Positions 7,711 through 16,121 are shown, numbered from the stretch's first letter. The stretch is DNA of 52,952 nt from Bernardetiaceae bacterium (GCA_025454895.1 JALONO010000010.1:1-52952); one strand, 5' to 3'. Notes: a model not told the origin generated them from the letters alone. Numbers and translations are program-made.

Positions 7711-9276
7711 ATGAAAACTACCTGTATTGGTTTCCGCGAAACGGGCAAATTTTCCCGACTTTTTTGCGATTATGTGGATAACCACCCCGATTTGCAGCCC
7801 TTTTACGGCTTGCCACCAACTTTGGCTAATTACCAAGCGCAGATCGGGCAGAAGCAGGCCAGTTACCCGGCCGCTTCCCGGCCGATTTTGCAGCAAGCCC
7901 TGCAACGGCAGTACGCCCACCTGGCCAACCCGCCCGCCGCCAACTTAGATAAATTGCTGCAAACCAACACCTTCACGCTCACCACGGGGCACCAGCTCAA
8001 TATTTTTACCGGGCCGTTGTATTTTCACTACAAAATCATGACGGTGATCAACGCCGCCCGGTGCCTGGGCCAAGCCTATCCCGACTACCATTTTGTGCCC
8101 GTGTACTGGATGGCCAGCGAGGACCACGATGCCGACGAGATCAGCGAGTTCACTCTGTTTGGCCAACCCTACCGCTGGCAGCCCCAGCAAACCGGGGCCG
8201 TGGGCCGCTTTTCGCCCCATTCGCTGGCCCAAGTAATGGCCCAAACCCCCGAAATGGACGGCCTGTTCCAGCGGGCGTACACCCAATGTGCCACCTTGGC
8301 CCAGGCTACCCGCCTGATCGTGAACGAACTATACGGCCACCACGGCCTGGTGGTGGTCGATGGCGACGATGCCGACCTGAAACGGCTGTTCGCCCCGACC
8401 CTGCGCGACGAGTTGCTGCACCAGCCCAGCTACCCGGCCATGCAACGGGCCACCGCCGGGCTGCAAACCCTAGGCTATCCCGCCCAGGTGAACCCGCGCG
8501 AGATCAACCTGTTCTACTTGCGCGAGCACACCCGCGAGCGCATCGTGGCCGACCCGGACAACCAGGCTTATCAGGTGCTCAACAGCCCCTGGAAGTTTAC
8601 CCAGGCCGAGCTATTGGCCGAATTGGCCGCCCACCCGGAGCGGTTTAGCCCCAACGTGGTGCTGCGGCCCGTGTACCAAGAAACCATTTTGCCCAACCTC
8701 AGCTACACGGGCGGCCCCGGCGAGTTTGCTTATTGGCTACAACTGAAACCGGTGTTTGCGCATTTCAACCTCCCCTACCCCATTTTGCTGCCCCGCAATT
8801 TTGGCCTGGTAATCAACCCCATTCAACAGGCCCGGATGCAAAAACTGGGGCTGGAGGTACCCGCCCTCTTCCAGGGCATGGAAAAACCCAAACAGAAACT
8901 GATCGACCAGCACGCCCAGGGCAACCTGGGCACCGAGGCCGAGGCCGAACTGCTGGGCCAGGTATTTGCCCAACTGGGCCAGCGGGCCACCCAGGCCGAC
9001 CCCACTTTGACCAAACTGGTGGCCGCCGAACAACAAAGGGCCTTGCAAAGCCTGGGCAAGGTGGGCAAGCGCATCCGCCGGGCCTACGAGCGCCAGGCCG
9101 AAACTGAGCTACGTCAGTTGCAGTCGCTTTGGGGACAGCTTTTCCCCGGGGGAGGGCTGCAAGAACGCACCGAGAATTACTTGACCTTTGCCCTCAACGA
9201 CCCCGACTTTTTGCCCCAAGTGGCCGCCGCGTTTGACCCGTTTGACCTGCGGTTTTACGTGCTGCAAACCGAGTAA
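7711..9276 (+). CDS. bshC: Putative bacillithiol synthase, cysteine-adding enzyme BshC
   Basis: The 521-residue protein begins MKTTCIGFRETGKFSRLFCD. It contains the BshC hallmarks TTGHQLNIFTGPLYFHYKI (about 90-108) and PVYWMASEDHDADEISEF (about 130-147), which form the Rossmann-like nucleotide-binding core, and a C-terminal helical region (about 420-490). BshC is believed to join cysteine to glucosaminyl-malate in the last step of bacillithiol synthesis, in the cytosol. I chose the ATG at 7711 over an in-frame GTG at 7630, because the family N-terminus starts here and the earlier start would translate through the terminator hairpin at 7647-7694. bshA and bshB are not in the window, but the partner reductase ypdA is at 47738-48727. 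Length matches the family. Confidence 0.92.
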   Translation: MKTTCIGFRETGKFSRLFCDYVDNHPDLQPFYGLPPTLANYQAQIGQKQASYPAASRPILQQALQRQYAHLANPPAANLDKLLQTNTFTLTTGHQLNIFTGPLYFHYKIMTVINAARCLGQAYPDYHFVPVYWMASEDHDADEISEFTLFGQPYRWQPQQTGAVGRFSPHSLAQVMAQTPEMDGLFQRAYTQCATLAQATRLIVNELYGHHGLVVVDGDDADLKRLFAPTLRDELLHQPSYPAMQRATAGLQTLGYPAQVNPREINLFYLREHTRERIVADPDNQAYQVLNSPWKFTQAELLAELAAHPERFSPNVVLRPVYQETILPNLSYTGGPGEFAYWLQLKPVFAHFNLPYPILLPRNFGLVINPIQQARMQKLGLEVPALFQGMEKPKQKLIDQHAQGNLGTEAEAELLGQVFAQLGQRATQADPTLTKLVAAEQQRALQSLGKVGKRIRRAYERQAETELRQLQSLWGQLFPGGGLQERTENYLTFALNDPDFLPQVAAAFDPFDLRFYVLQTE

Positions 9277-9532
9277 TGGCGGTAAATGACCGAGGTAAAG
9301 CGTTACTTTGGGCAAGGTTAGGATACGAAAGGGGCGGGTTTGCCCCGAGGCACCTCTGGGCCAACACCCGGCCATGGGAGCGTGAGCGTACCCAAACGTC
9401 GGCCCGGCCTGGAAGACCCCGCACTTGAGCATCCATGAAAACGCCCTCAGGCTGGCGCAAAATCCCATAAAAAGGAATTCGCATCTTTTGTAATGACTTA
9501 TTTTTCAATGTTTTATCAAGACTTTTCTTCCT

Positions 9533-11113
9533 ATGCTCGCGGGCGTTCAACTCATTGGCTACTCCACTTCGGGCTTGGGCCAGGTAACGTTTACCGGCCA
9601 TAACCCGGCTACCGGGGCCGCACTGGCTCCTTCGTTTCGCCAGGCCACCGAAGCCGAAATCGACCAGGCGGCCCAACTGGCCCACCAAGCTTTTGCCGAA
9701 TACCGGCGGTGGACTGGCCCGCAAAAAGCGGCGTTTTTAGAACAAATCGCGGAGGAAATCCTGGCCCTGGAGCCGCTGATTGCCACGGCCCAGGCCGAAA
9801 CCGCCCTTCCCGAAGCCCGCCTCGTGGGCGAGCGCGGGCGCACGGTGGGCCAACTGCGCCTGTTTGCCCAGTGGGTGCGCCAAGGCCACTGGGTGGGCGC
9901 GCGCATCGACCGGGCCTTGCCCCAGCGGCAACCCCTGCCCCGCCCTGACCTGCGGCAAATGCTGGTGCCCCTCGGCCCGGTAGCGGTGTTCGGGGCATCT
10001 AACTTTCCGCTGGCATTTTCGGTGGCCGGGGGAGATACCGCCTCGGCCTTGGCGGCGGGCTGCCCAGTGCTGTTTAAGGCCCACCCGGCCCACCCGGCCA
10101 CCTGCCAACTGGTGGGCCAGGCCATAGTGGCGGCCGCCCAAAAGCTGGGCCCGCCCGAGGGGGTGTTCTCGCTCCTGCACGGCCCGGCCCCAGCCGTGGG
10201 GGCTGCCTTGGTGCAGCACCCGCTGGTAAAAGCCGTGGGCTTTACCGGCTCGTTTGCCGGGGGCAAGGCCCTCTACGACCTGGCCGCCCGTCGCCCCGAG
10301 CCGATCCCGGTATTTGCCGAGATGGGCAGCACCAACCCGGTGTTTTTGCTGCCCGGGGCCTTGCGCGAGCGCGGCGAGGCCATTGCCAAAGGGTTGGCCG
10401 CGTCCGTTACGTTGGGCGTGGGCCAGTTTTGCACCAATCCGGGCGTGTTCGTTACCGCCAACGGCCCGGAGCGGTCGCCGTTTTTGGCCCACCTGGCCCA
10501 GGCCCTGGCCCAAACCCCCGGCGGCATCATGCTCACCGAGGGCATTAGGCAGGCTTACGGGCAGGGGCTGGCCCGCCTGCAAACCGACGGGGCCACCCCG
10601 CTGGCCCAGGGCAGCCAGGAACCGGCCACCCGGCAAGTGGCGGCCCAGCTTTGGCAAACCTCCGCCCAGGCGGTGGCCCAGCACCCGCACCTGCTCGAGG
10701 AGGTGTTTGGGCCAGTGTCGGTCCACGTGGCCACCGAGAGCCGCGACGAGCTGCTGGCCCTGGCCCGGCAGCTCACCGGCCACCTCACGGCCACCGTCCA
10801 CGGCACCGAGGCCGACCTGGCCCAGTACACCGACCTGCTCGACGTGCTGGCCACCAAGGCGGGCCGCTTGATCATCAACGGGTTCCCCACGGGCGTGGAG
10901 GTGAGCCACGCAATGGTCCACGGCGGCCCCTACCCCGCCACTACCGATAGCCGCAGCACCTCGGTGGGCACAGCGGCCATCGCCCGCTTTGCCCGGCCCC
11001 TTTGCTACCAAGATTTCCCTAACCACCTGCTGCCCAACGAGTTAAAAGACGAAAACCCGCTGAAAATCTGGCGGTTGGAAGAAGGCGAGTGGATCAATTA
11101 TAAAATGACTTAA
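9533..11113 (+). CDS. Aldehyde dehydrogenase, 2-oxoglutarate-semialdehyde type
   Basis: NAD(P)+-dependent aldehyde dehydrogenase of 526 residues. Visible features are the oxyanion/cofactor region GASNFPLAFS (154-163, N157), the cofactor lysine in VLFKAHPAHP (K182), the FTGS loop (237-240), the general base E263 (FAEMGSTNP) and the nucleophile C300 (GQFCTNPG). The GASNFPLAFSVAGGDTA and GQFCTNPG signatures are those of the 2,5-dioxopentanoate (alpha-ketoglutarate semialdehyde) dehydrogenase group, which ends sugar-acid or hydroxyproline degradation. No companion catabolic genes are adjacent, so the in vivo substrate is inferred. The last three codons and the stop (AAA ATG ACT TAA) lie inside a copy of the interspersed repeat starting at 11102. 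The C-terminus therefore ends in repeat-derived K-M-T. Confidence 0.9.
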   Translation: MLAGVQLIGYSTSGLGQVTFTGHNPATGAALAPSFRQATEAEIDQAAQLAHQAFAEYRRWTGPQKAAFLEQIAEEILALEPLIATAQAETALPEARLVGERGRTVGQLRLFAQWVRQGHWVGARIDRALPQRQPLPRPDLRQMLVPLGPVAVFGASNFPLAFSVAGGDTASALAAGCPVLFKAHPAHPATCQLVGQAIVAAAQKLGPPEGVFSLLHGPAPAVGAALVQHPLVKAVGFTGSFAGGKALYDLAARRPEPIPVFAEMGSTNPVFLLPGALRERGEAIAKGLAASVTLGVGQFCTNPGVFVTANGPERSPFLAHLAQALAQTPGGIMLTEGIRQAYGQGLARLQTDGATPLAQGSQEPATRQVAAQLWQTSAQAVAQHPHLLEEVFGPVSVHVATESRDELLALARQLTGHLTATVHGTEADLAQYTDLLDVLATKAGRLIINGFPTGVEVSHAMVHGGPYPATTDSRSTSVGTAAIARFARPLCYQDFPNHLLPNELKDENPLKIWRLEEGEWINYKMT

Positions 11114-11638
11114 TGATTGCATGACTAAATGATTATCCATCATTTAAACACAGAAAACACGCAATCTCTACTTGCTTTTGGTATGAGCCCAACCTGTAAT
11201 CCGGGCATCGGGCCGATAAATCTTTCCCCCAACAATCCGCCACCGCCTGAGGGCTTGCCCCGCGCGCGGGCACCCATGTGCGAGGGTGTGCCTGTACGTT
11301 CGCACGCGGGGCCGGGGTGCTCCGGAGTCCGGCCAAGCCTCCCGAACGCTCCTTACGTCGCGCCCTCCGCCCCCCTAAGCCGGCCACGGCCCGGCCGTAC
11401 CGCCTTGGGGTCAATAGAATAATTCTACATGCCACCTGCTACACCTAAAATCCAATAACTTAAACCAAACCAAATAAAGATTGAGCACTTGTAATGATAC
11501 AACTGTTTGATAATCAATCATAAAAATTATTTAACCATGCTATCATTAAGCCATTTTAGTATTCCCGGCCACTTGGCCCATAGGTATTTTACAATCAAGT
11601 AGCACAATCATTTAATCATGCCATCATTCTATCATTTT
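11102..11638. repeat. Gap bounded by inverted copies of the AT-rich repeat (MITE-like layout)
   Basis: A plus-oriented 35-bp copy at 11102-11136 (AAAATGACTTAATGATTGCA and onward) faces a minus-oriented copy at 11604-11638; by my hand alignment about 29 of 35 bases match. A third, minus-oriented, more diverged copy lies at about 11523-11557. The 537-bp interval also holds a GC-rich island (11230-11420) and the palindrome TTGAT-A-ATCAA at 11507-11517. No transposase is present and no target duplication was identified. It may be a non-autonomous element or a pile-up of independent repeats. Confidence 0.6.
11230..11420. other. GC-rich non-coding island
   Basis: About 190 bases of very GC-rich sequence (for example GGCTTGCCCCGCGCGCGGGC and CGCTCCTTACGTCGCGCCC) abruptly inside AT-rich flanks. 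Open frames of about 100 codons exist on both strands but show Arg/Pro-rich low-complexity translations with no family resemblance. The CGCTCCTTACGTCGC type of block is reminiscent of intergenic repeats seen in other GC-rich Bacteroidota genomes, from memory only. A similar island lies at about 30040-30185. Confidence 0.45.
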
Positions 11639-11678
11639 GGTATAATTTGGCCTGTTTTTCCCCGCTTGCTCGGTAAAC

Positions 11679-12317
11679 ATGACCATTGACCCCGCCGCTG
11701 TTAAACGCCACCTGGCCCAAGATGCTACGCTCAAAACCTTGGTGGACACCATCCCCTTCCCCGAGGCCAAGCCCACCCAAGATTTGTACCTGGCCCTGCT
11801 CGAGTCGATCGTCTCCCAACAGCTCTCGGTCCGGGTGGCCGATGTGATCTGGGGCCGGGTGCTAGCCCTCTTCCCCGGCAACTACCCGGAGCCGGAGCGG
11901 GTATTGGCCCTGCCCGTGGAAACCTTGCGCGGCGTGGGCTTGTCGTTCCAAAAGGCCGGGTACTTCCAAAACGTGGCCCGTTACGCGCTCGACAACCAAC
12001 TGGCCCACGCCGACCTAGCCCCCGTCGGCGACGAGGAGTTGATCGCCCGGCTGAGCCAGATCAAGGGGGTAGGCCGCTGGACGGTCGAGATGCTGCTCAT
12101 GTTCGCCCTGGGCCGCCCGGATATCTTCTCGGTGGACGACCTGGGCATCCGCCAAGCCATCATCAGTCTTTACCAAGTAGAAGAAACGGGTAAATCGTTA
12201 AAAATCAAGCTAATAGAGCTATCGGAGGCATGGCGGCCTTACCGCAGCTACGCCTGCCGCTACCTGTGGCGCTGGAAGGACAACCCGCCGCTTACCGGCC
12301 AAACCCCCGCTGCCTAA
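11679..12317 (+). CDS. DNA-3-methyladenine glycosylase II-like (HhH-GPD) enzyme
   Basis: Base-excision repair glycosylase of 212 residues, AlkA-like but without the AlkA N-terminal domain. The conserved helix LLESIVSQQLSVRVADVIW is at 40-58. The helix-hairpin-helix IKGVGRWTVEMLL (128-140) binds the DNA backbone, and DIFSVDDLGIRQA (148-160) carries the catalytic aspartate, probably D154. It should excise alkylated purines such as 3-methyladenine. No Ada or AlkB gene is nearby. The stop codon TAA overlaps the ATG of the next gene by one base (TAATG), so the two are translationally coupled. Confidence 0.9.
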   Translation: MTIDPAAVKRHLAQDATLKTLVDTIPFPEAKPTQDLYLALLESIVSQQLSVRVADVIWGRVLALFPGNYPEPERVLALPVETLRGVGLSFQKAGYFQNVARYALDNQLAHADLAPVGDEELIARLSQIKGVGRWTVEMLLMFALGRPDIFSVDDLGIRQAIISLYQVEETGKSLKIKLIELSEAWRPYRSYACRYLWRWKDNPPLTGQTPAA

Positions 12318-12787
12318 TGTTTTGGCTGGCTAAACTACGCGGGCGCACCTTTACCTTTTTGGCCTATTTGGGCATTGCCCTGGTGGTAACGGTGGGGCTG
12401 GGCTACACCTCGCTGGCCCAGTGGGAAACCGCCCGCCAACTGCTCGACGATTTCCCTTACGTTTGGCTGCTTACCATTGCTTTGGGGCAAGGCCACCGGG
12501 CCATCCTCCGCTGGCTGGACCGCCCGGCCGGGTGGCCCGTTTGGTTGCGCTGGCCGCTGGTGGTAGTTACGTTATTGGGCTTTTCCCTGGCCACCATTTT
12601 GCTGGGGCACTACCTGTTCATCGTGGTGCCCAAGGGCGGCGGCTGGGCCGAACCCGTGCACTTTTGTTACCTGTTCCGCAAGCACGGGGCCGCCTACTTC
12701 GTGCCCGAACTGCTGCTCGCCGCTTTTGCCATCCAGGAACTTTGGGAGGCTTACTTGGGCCGCCACGGGGCCAAACCGGCCAGCTAG
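12317..12787 (+). CDS. Multi-pass membrane protein of unknown function
   Basis: The 156-residue protein starts at the ATG at 12317, overlapping the glycosylase stop in TAATG. An earlier in-frame start at 12230 lies inside the glycosylase gene and is rejected. Hydrophobic segments are at about 12-34, 46-58, 79-104 and 127-141, with positive residues concentrated at the N-terminus (KLRGR) and between segments. I recognise no family. Coupling to a DNA-repair gene is probably just operon packing. A bidirectional terminator follows 20 bp after the stop. Confidence 0.75.
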   Translation: MFWLAKLRGRTFTFLAYLGIALVVTVGLGYTSLAQWETARQLLDDFPYVWLLTIALGQGHRAILRWLDRPAGWPVWLRWPLVVVTLLGFSLATILLGHYLFIVVPKGGGWAEPVHFCYLFRKHGAAYFVPELLLAAFAIQELWEAYLGRHGAKPAS

Positions 12788-12806
12788 CATCTTGAAGACC
12801 AAAACA

Positions 12807-12832
12807 AAAGCCCGGCTGACGGGCCGGGCTTT
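12807..12832. terminator. Bidirectional intrinsic terminator
   Basis: AAAGCCCGGC-TGACGG-GCCGGGCTTT is a perfect 10-bp stem with a 6-base loop, A-rich on its left side and T-containing on its right. It lies between the convergent ends of the plus-strand membrane-protein gene (12787) and the minus-strand oxidase subunit IV gene (12859), so it can serve both. Confidence 0.85.
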
Positions 12833-12858
12833 CCAAGGATGATTAAACAGAAAGTTCG

Positions 12859-13179
12859 TTAACGAGCGTAATCGGTGATAAAACTACCTTCGGCCAATAA
12901 GGCCACCACCAGCCACACCACAAAAGCCATGGGCAACACAATGGCGTAAATGAGCACTTTTACCTCGCCCCGCAAGTGCATAAACTCGGCTACGATATAA
13001 AAGGCTTTTACAATCGTTAAAATCAAGAACGTGGCGGTGCGCAACAGGCTGGCCGGGAAGGCAAACGCGATGATAAACTCAAAAATGGTTACGATGGATA
13101 AGATGGCGGTTACCGTCAAAATTTTCCGCACATTGGCTTTGCGGGCTTCTTCGGGCGAAAGGTTAGCGTTATGGGCCAT
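12859..13179 (-). CDS. Cytochrome c oxidase subunit IV family protein
   Basis: The 106-residue membrane protein has a short charged cytoplasmic head (HNANLSPEEARKANVRKI) and three membrane helices at about 21-42, 46-66 and 76-97. The pairing of helix two with MHLRGE just after it is characteristic of the small subunit IV (CaaD/CyoD-like) of heme-copper oxidases in Bacteroidota. It assists assembly or stability of the oxidase in the inner membrane and has no cofactor ligands. It lies 122 bp downstream of the subunit III gene on the same strand, so the two are probably co-transcribed. Subunits I and II are not in the window. Confidence 0.88.
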   Translation of the reverse strand: MAHNANLSPEEARKANVRKILTVTAILSIVTIFEFIIAFAFPASLLRTATFLILTIVKAFYIVAEFMHLRGEVKVLIYAIVLPMAFVVWLVVALLAEGSFITDYAR

Positions 13180-13301
13180 AACTAGGATGTCTTAAACAGA
13201 AATTTCAAAATGAAGATAAAATCAATAAGGCTACCATCACCTAATTGGCAAATGGGCTACCTAAAATTTTGTCTAGGCCGACAAAAGGCATATTAATTGG
13301 C

Positions 13302-14039
13302 TTAGATGAGATAAAAGAAGGTGAACACAAACACCCACACTAAATCCACAAAGTGCCAATAAAGGCCCACTTTTTCCACCATTTCGTAGTGGCCGCGCCG
13401 GGCAAACACGCCCATAACCGCTTGGTAAAAGATGATGATGTTTAACACCACCCCGCTAAACACATGGAAACCGTGAAAGCCCGTGATGAAGAAGAATAAG
13501 TCGGCAAAAGCGGGCGGGCCATACTGGTTCTGCACCAAGTTAGCCCCCACAAAGTACTCACCATTGGCCATGAGCGTACCCTTGCCCTCGCCGTGGATAA
13601 AGTGCGACCATTCCCAGGCTTGGCAACTTAAAAAGGCAATGCCGCCCACGATGGTCCAAAGCATCCATTTCTCCACATCTTTTTGATCGTTACGGTGGCC
13701 CGCTTCTACGGCCAGCACCATGGTTACCGAGCTGAGGATGAGCACGAACGTCATAATCCCCACAAAAATCAAAGGATAGTGCCCGCTGATAAACGGCAGG
13801 GCGGCATACACTTGTTCGGGGATGGGCCAATACTCAATAGAAAAGGTAAAATCTGCCGGGGCCCCGGAGTAGGCCGGGTGCATGTAGCGGATCATGCCGT
13901 AGGTGATGAGCAGGGCCGAGAAGGTAAAAGCATCCGAGAGGAGGAAGAACCACATCATCAGTTTGCCGTAGCTCACCTTGAGTGGTGACTCGCCGCCGTC
14001 CCAAACGCTGCGATTTTTTGGTACCGTAACAGTTGACAT
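13302..14039 (-). CDS. Cytochrome c oxidase subunit III (heme-copper oxidase)
   Basis: The 245-residue polytopic protein has about five membrane helices. Family motifs include KLMMWFFLLSDAFTFSALL (26-44), WEWSHFI in the middle, FFITGFHGFHVFSGV, and the C-terminal signature GLYWHFVDLVWVFVFTFFYL. Subunit III stabilises the catalytic core of aerobic terminal oxidases and may guide oxygen entry. It is followed by the subunit IV gene. Its upstream neighbour is an unrelated exported protein, not subunit I or II. Bacteroidota often carry two subunit III paralogues; whether this is the only one here is unknown. Confidence 0.93.
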   Translation of the reverse strand: MSTVTVPKNRSVWDGGESPLKVSYGKLMMWFFLLSDAFTFSALLITYGMIRYMHPAYSGAPADFTFSIEYWPIPEQVYAALPFISGHYPLIFVGIMTFVLILSSVTMVLAVEAGHRNDQKDVEKWMLWTIVGGIAFLSCQAWEWSHFIHGEGKGTLMANGEYFVGANLVQNQYGPPAFADLFFFITGFHGFHVFSGVVLNIIIFYQAVMGVFARRGHYEMVEKVGLYWHFVDLVWVFVFTFFYLI

Positions 14040-14173
14040 ATTAGATGGTTAAGTAAGATGCACGCAGGTTACCATACCCCGCTTTTTGGGCGTAAAATTA
14101 GTTAAAATTGCTTAGCACCAAAATTTTTTGTGCCCCGGCGGGCGCGGCTTGCCCCAGTCATTGCTAAGTAGGC

Positions 14174-15103
14174 TTAGCGGTTGCCGTAGATGGTCTCCTC
14201 GCGCTTGCGCACCCGCTTGAGGATCTCGCGCTTTACGGCCGGATCGAAATTGAGTTCCTTGAGTTGGCCGTTGATTTTGTTCACCTGTTCAATTTTATTG
14301 TGGTACACCACGAAATAACGGCCGTCGGCCAGTTGGCTGCAATCTACCTCATCGCTCACCCCTTTGGCTACGGCCTGGTGCTGCTCATTGAGGATTTCGT
14401 AGGCCACCGTCTCCGAGAACCCGATCACGTTAGCGTACAACTGGTGGTGGGCCACTAGTTTTTCTAAGGTAAACTCCGCCTCGGTGGAATAGTGGGTGCG
14501 CCCGGTTTTGGTATCGAAATAGCGCAACCGATAGCGGTTAAGGCCGGGGATATGCAGTACCGGCAATTGGCGCATGGCACTGGGCCGAGCTTGGTCGCAG
14601 GTGAGGGTGTTTACCACCTGCCAGTGGTTGTTTTGGAAACTCTCGAGAAAATAGCGGCAACCCACGCACTCGCCCAGACCCTGCCAGGTAACCAGGTGGG
14701 CATCGGCCCGAAGGTCGTACGCCCGAAAGCCCTTGGCGGGGTCTAAAGATTTGGGGTTCAATAGCTTAAGGGCTGGGCAATTACTCAGGTAGTTCACCAC
14801 GATTTCTACCGTATCGTCGCGCTCCAGGCCTGACAGGTCGATTTCCAGGGTGGATTGGGGCACAAACGCCACCGCTTTTCCGTTAAGGGCGACGGCCTGC
14901 ACGCAGGCCAGGTTCTGGGCGCTCCGGGCCGGGTTATACAAAAACACGTTGGAGCCGTTGTAAGTACCTTTAAAAACTTGTTGGGCCAAGGCCGGCATGG
15001 TATCGGTTAGCGCCGTTGGGGCAACGGGTGCCGCGATTTGGGCCAAAGCCGCTTGGCAAAGTAAGAAGGGCAAGAAGGACAAACAGGGGTACAAACGTTT
15101 CAT
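14174..15103 (-). CDS. Exported cysteine-rich protein of unknown function
   Basis: The ATG at 15103 gives 309 residues beginning with a signal peptide (MKRLYPCLSFLPFLLCQAAL, cleavage near AQA). A TTG nine bases upstream is rejected because it only weakens the signal. The mature part contains several cysteines: ACVQ, SNCP, a C-V-G-C motif (GLGECVGCRYF), TCDQ and DCSQ. These could form disulfides. A region near 185-225 (GLNRYRLRYFDTKTGRTHYS) looks like one sheet of a fibronectin-III-type fold. The C-terminus is strongly basic (KREILKRVRKREETIYGNR). No catalytic motif is recognised. It lies 134 bp upstream of the oxidase genes on the same strand, but a functional link is not demonstrated. A sequence TAATTTTG on its strand at 15117-15110 is unusually close to the ATG. 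Confidence 0.7.
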   Translation of the reverse strand: MKRLYPCLSFLPFLLCQAALAQIAAPVAPTALTDTMPALAQQVFKGTYNGSNVFLYNPARSAQNLACVQAVALNGKAVAFVPQSTLEIDLSGLERDDTVEIVVNYLSNCPALKLLNPKSLDPAKGFRAYDLRADAHLVTWQGLGECVGCRYFLESFQNNHWQVVNTLTCDQARPSAMRQLPVLHIPGLNRYRLRYFDTKTGRTHYSTEAEFTLEKLVAHHQLYANVIGFSETVAYEILNEQHQAVAKGVSDEVDCSQLADGRYFVVYHNKIEQVNKINGQLKELNFDPAVKREILKRVRKREETIYGNR

Positions 15104-15416
15104 ATCCGACAAAATTAAACCTACAAAAACAAAGGGAAAGGCAGTGCCTGTCGCAGATTGAGTTAGACTGTCAGGATAGTTTCAGACAAGAAATGGGCGA
15201 GGTGCAGATGTGCCCAGAAATGGGCTGAAGGCTTACTTGGCGTTGTTATATTGGCAAAAATAGGGCTGCAAATTGTTAAAAGCAATTTAGCAAATCTTTT
15301 TCCGCCCAAAAATCACTTGCATTTGAAAAACCCTTTTTTAACACCATTTGAGACCGGAAAAGTGATGACTGACTGGTCTGAAGTTAGCCGACTGGTATAA
15401 GTAGCAAGGCATGTTC

Positions 15417-15424
15417 TATCTTTG
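15417..15424 (+). promoter_or_regulatory. Candidate -7 box (TATCTTTG)
   Basis: Exact TAnnTTTG match ending 19 bp before the ATG at 15444. It supports that start rather than the ATG at 15411, which would lie upstream of the box. The rest of the 340-bp gap 15104-15443 is AT-rich and I see only a short direct repeat (AGAAATGGGC near 15189 and 15218). Confidence 0.55.
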
Positions 15425-15443
15425 GCCACCAAAACCTTCGTCC

Positions 15444-16121
15444 ATGAAACCGAGTATTGCGGCCATTGTGCCCATGCGCCACAACAGTGAGCGGGTTCCC
15501 GGCAAAAATTACCGCGCCTTCAATGGTAAGCCATTGTTCCACCACATCGTCAAAAACTTACTGCTGGTGGAGGCGATCGGCCAGGTGGTGATCGATACCG
15601 ACAGCCCTACCGTGATGGAGTACGCCCGGCAGCATTTCCCGCAGGTGCTGTTGTTGGAACGGCCCGCCCACCTGCGCGACGGCAGCATTCCCATGAACGA
15701 CGTGCTGCTGAACATCATTGGCCAGGTGCAGGCCGATTTTTACCTCCAAACCCATAGCACCAACCCATTGCTAAGCGCGGAAACGATTAGCCGGGCGGTG
15801 AACTTATTCCTTAAACATTACCCCATTTACGACTCGCTGTTTTCGGTTACGCGCCTGCAAACTCGCCTTTGGGACCAGTTGGCCCGGGCCGTTAACCATA
15901 ACCCGGCTATTTTACTACGCACGCAAGATTTGCCCCCCATTTATGAGGAAAACTCTTGCATCTACCTGTTCAGTAAGGCGATCTTACTTGAGCGGCACAA
16001 CCGGGTGGGCCACCGGCCCTACCTGTTCGAGATCGCCAAAGAAGAGGCCCTCGATATTGACGAAGAGACTGATTTCTTGGTGGCCGAAATGGTACACCGG
16101 ATCAAGTACCCCAATGGCTAA
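15444..16121 (+). CDS. Cytidylyltransferase, acylneuraminate (NeuA) type
   Basis: The 225-residue nucleotidyltransferase begins MKPSIAAIVPMRHNSERVPG-KNYR. The nucleotide-binding loop A-I-V-P-M-R-x-N-S-E-R-V-P-G-K-N (residues 7-22) matches CMP-sialic acid/CMP-KDO synthetase enzymes. Other features are VIDTDSPTVMEYA and LQTHSTNPLLSAETI, the latter the substrate-adjacent segment, and the acidic C-terminal DIDEETDF that supplies metal ligands. It should activate a nonulosonic or other sugar acid with CTP for surface glycan synthesis. No sialic acid synthase or glycosyltransferase is adjacent, so the sugar is unknown. The start at 15444 is favoured by the promoter box at 15417-15424. Confidence 0.85.
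   Translation: MKPSIAAIVPMRHNSERVPGKNYRAFNGKPLFHHIVKNLLLVEAIGQVVIDTDSPTVMEYARQHFPQVLLLERPAHLRDGSIPMNDVLLNIIGQVQADFYLQTHSTNPLLSAETISRAVNLFLKHYPIYDSLFSVTRLQTRLWDQLARAVNHNPAILLRTQDLPPIYEENSCIYLFSKAILLERHNRVGHRPYLFEIAKEEALDIDEETDFLVAEMVHRIKYPNG

Noticed and set aside
9737-11026. 429-codon minus-strand ORF opposite the aldehyde dehydrogenase
   Set aside because: The opposite strand has all active-site motifs of an aldehyde dehydrogenase; long antisense frames are expected in GC-rich genes.
11129-11435. ORFs of about 100 codons on both strands in the GC-rich island
   Set aside because: Arg/Pro-rich low-complexity translations with no homologous feel; openness explained by high GC.
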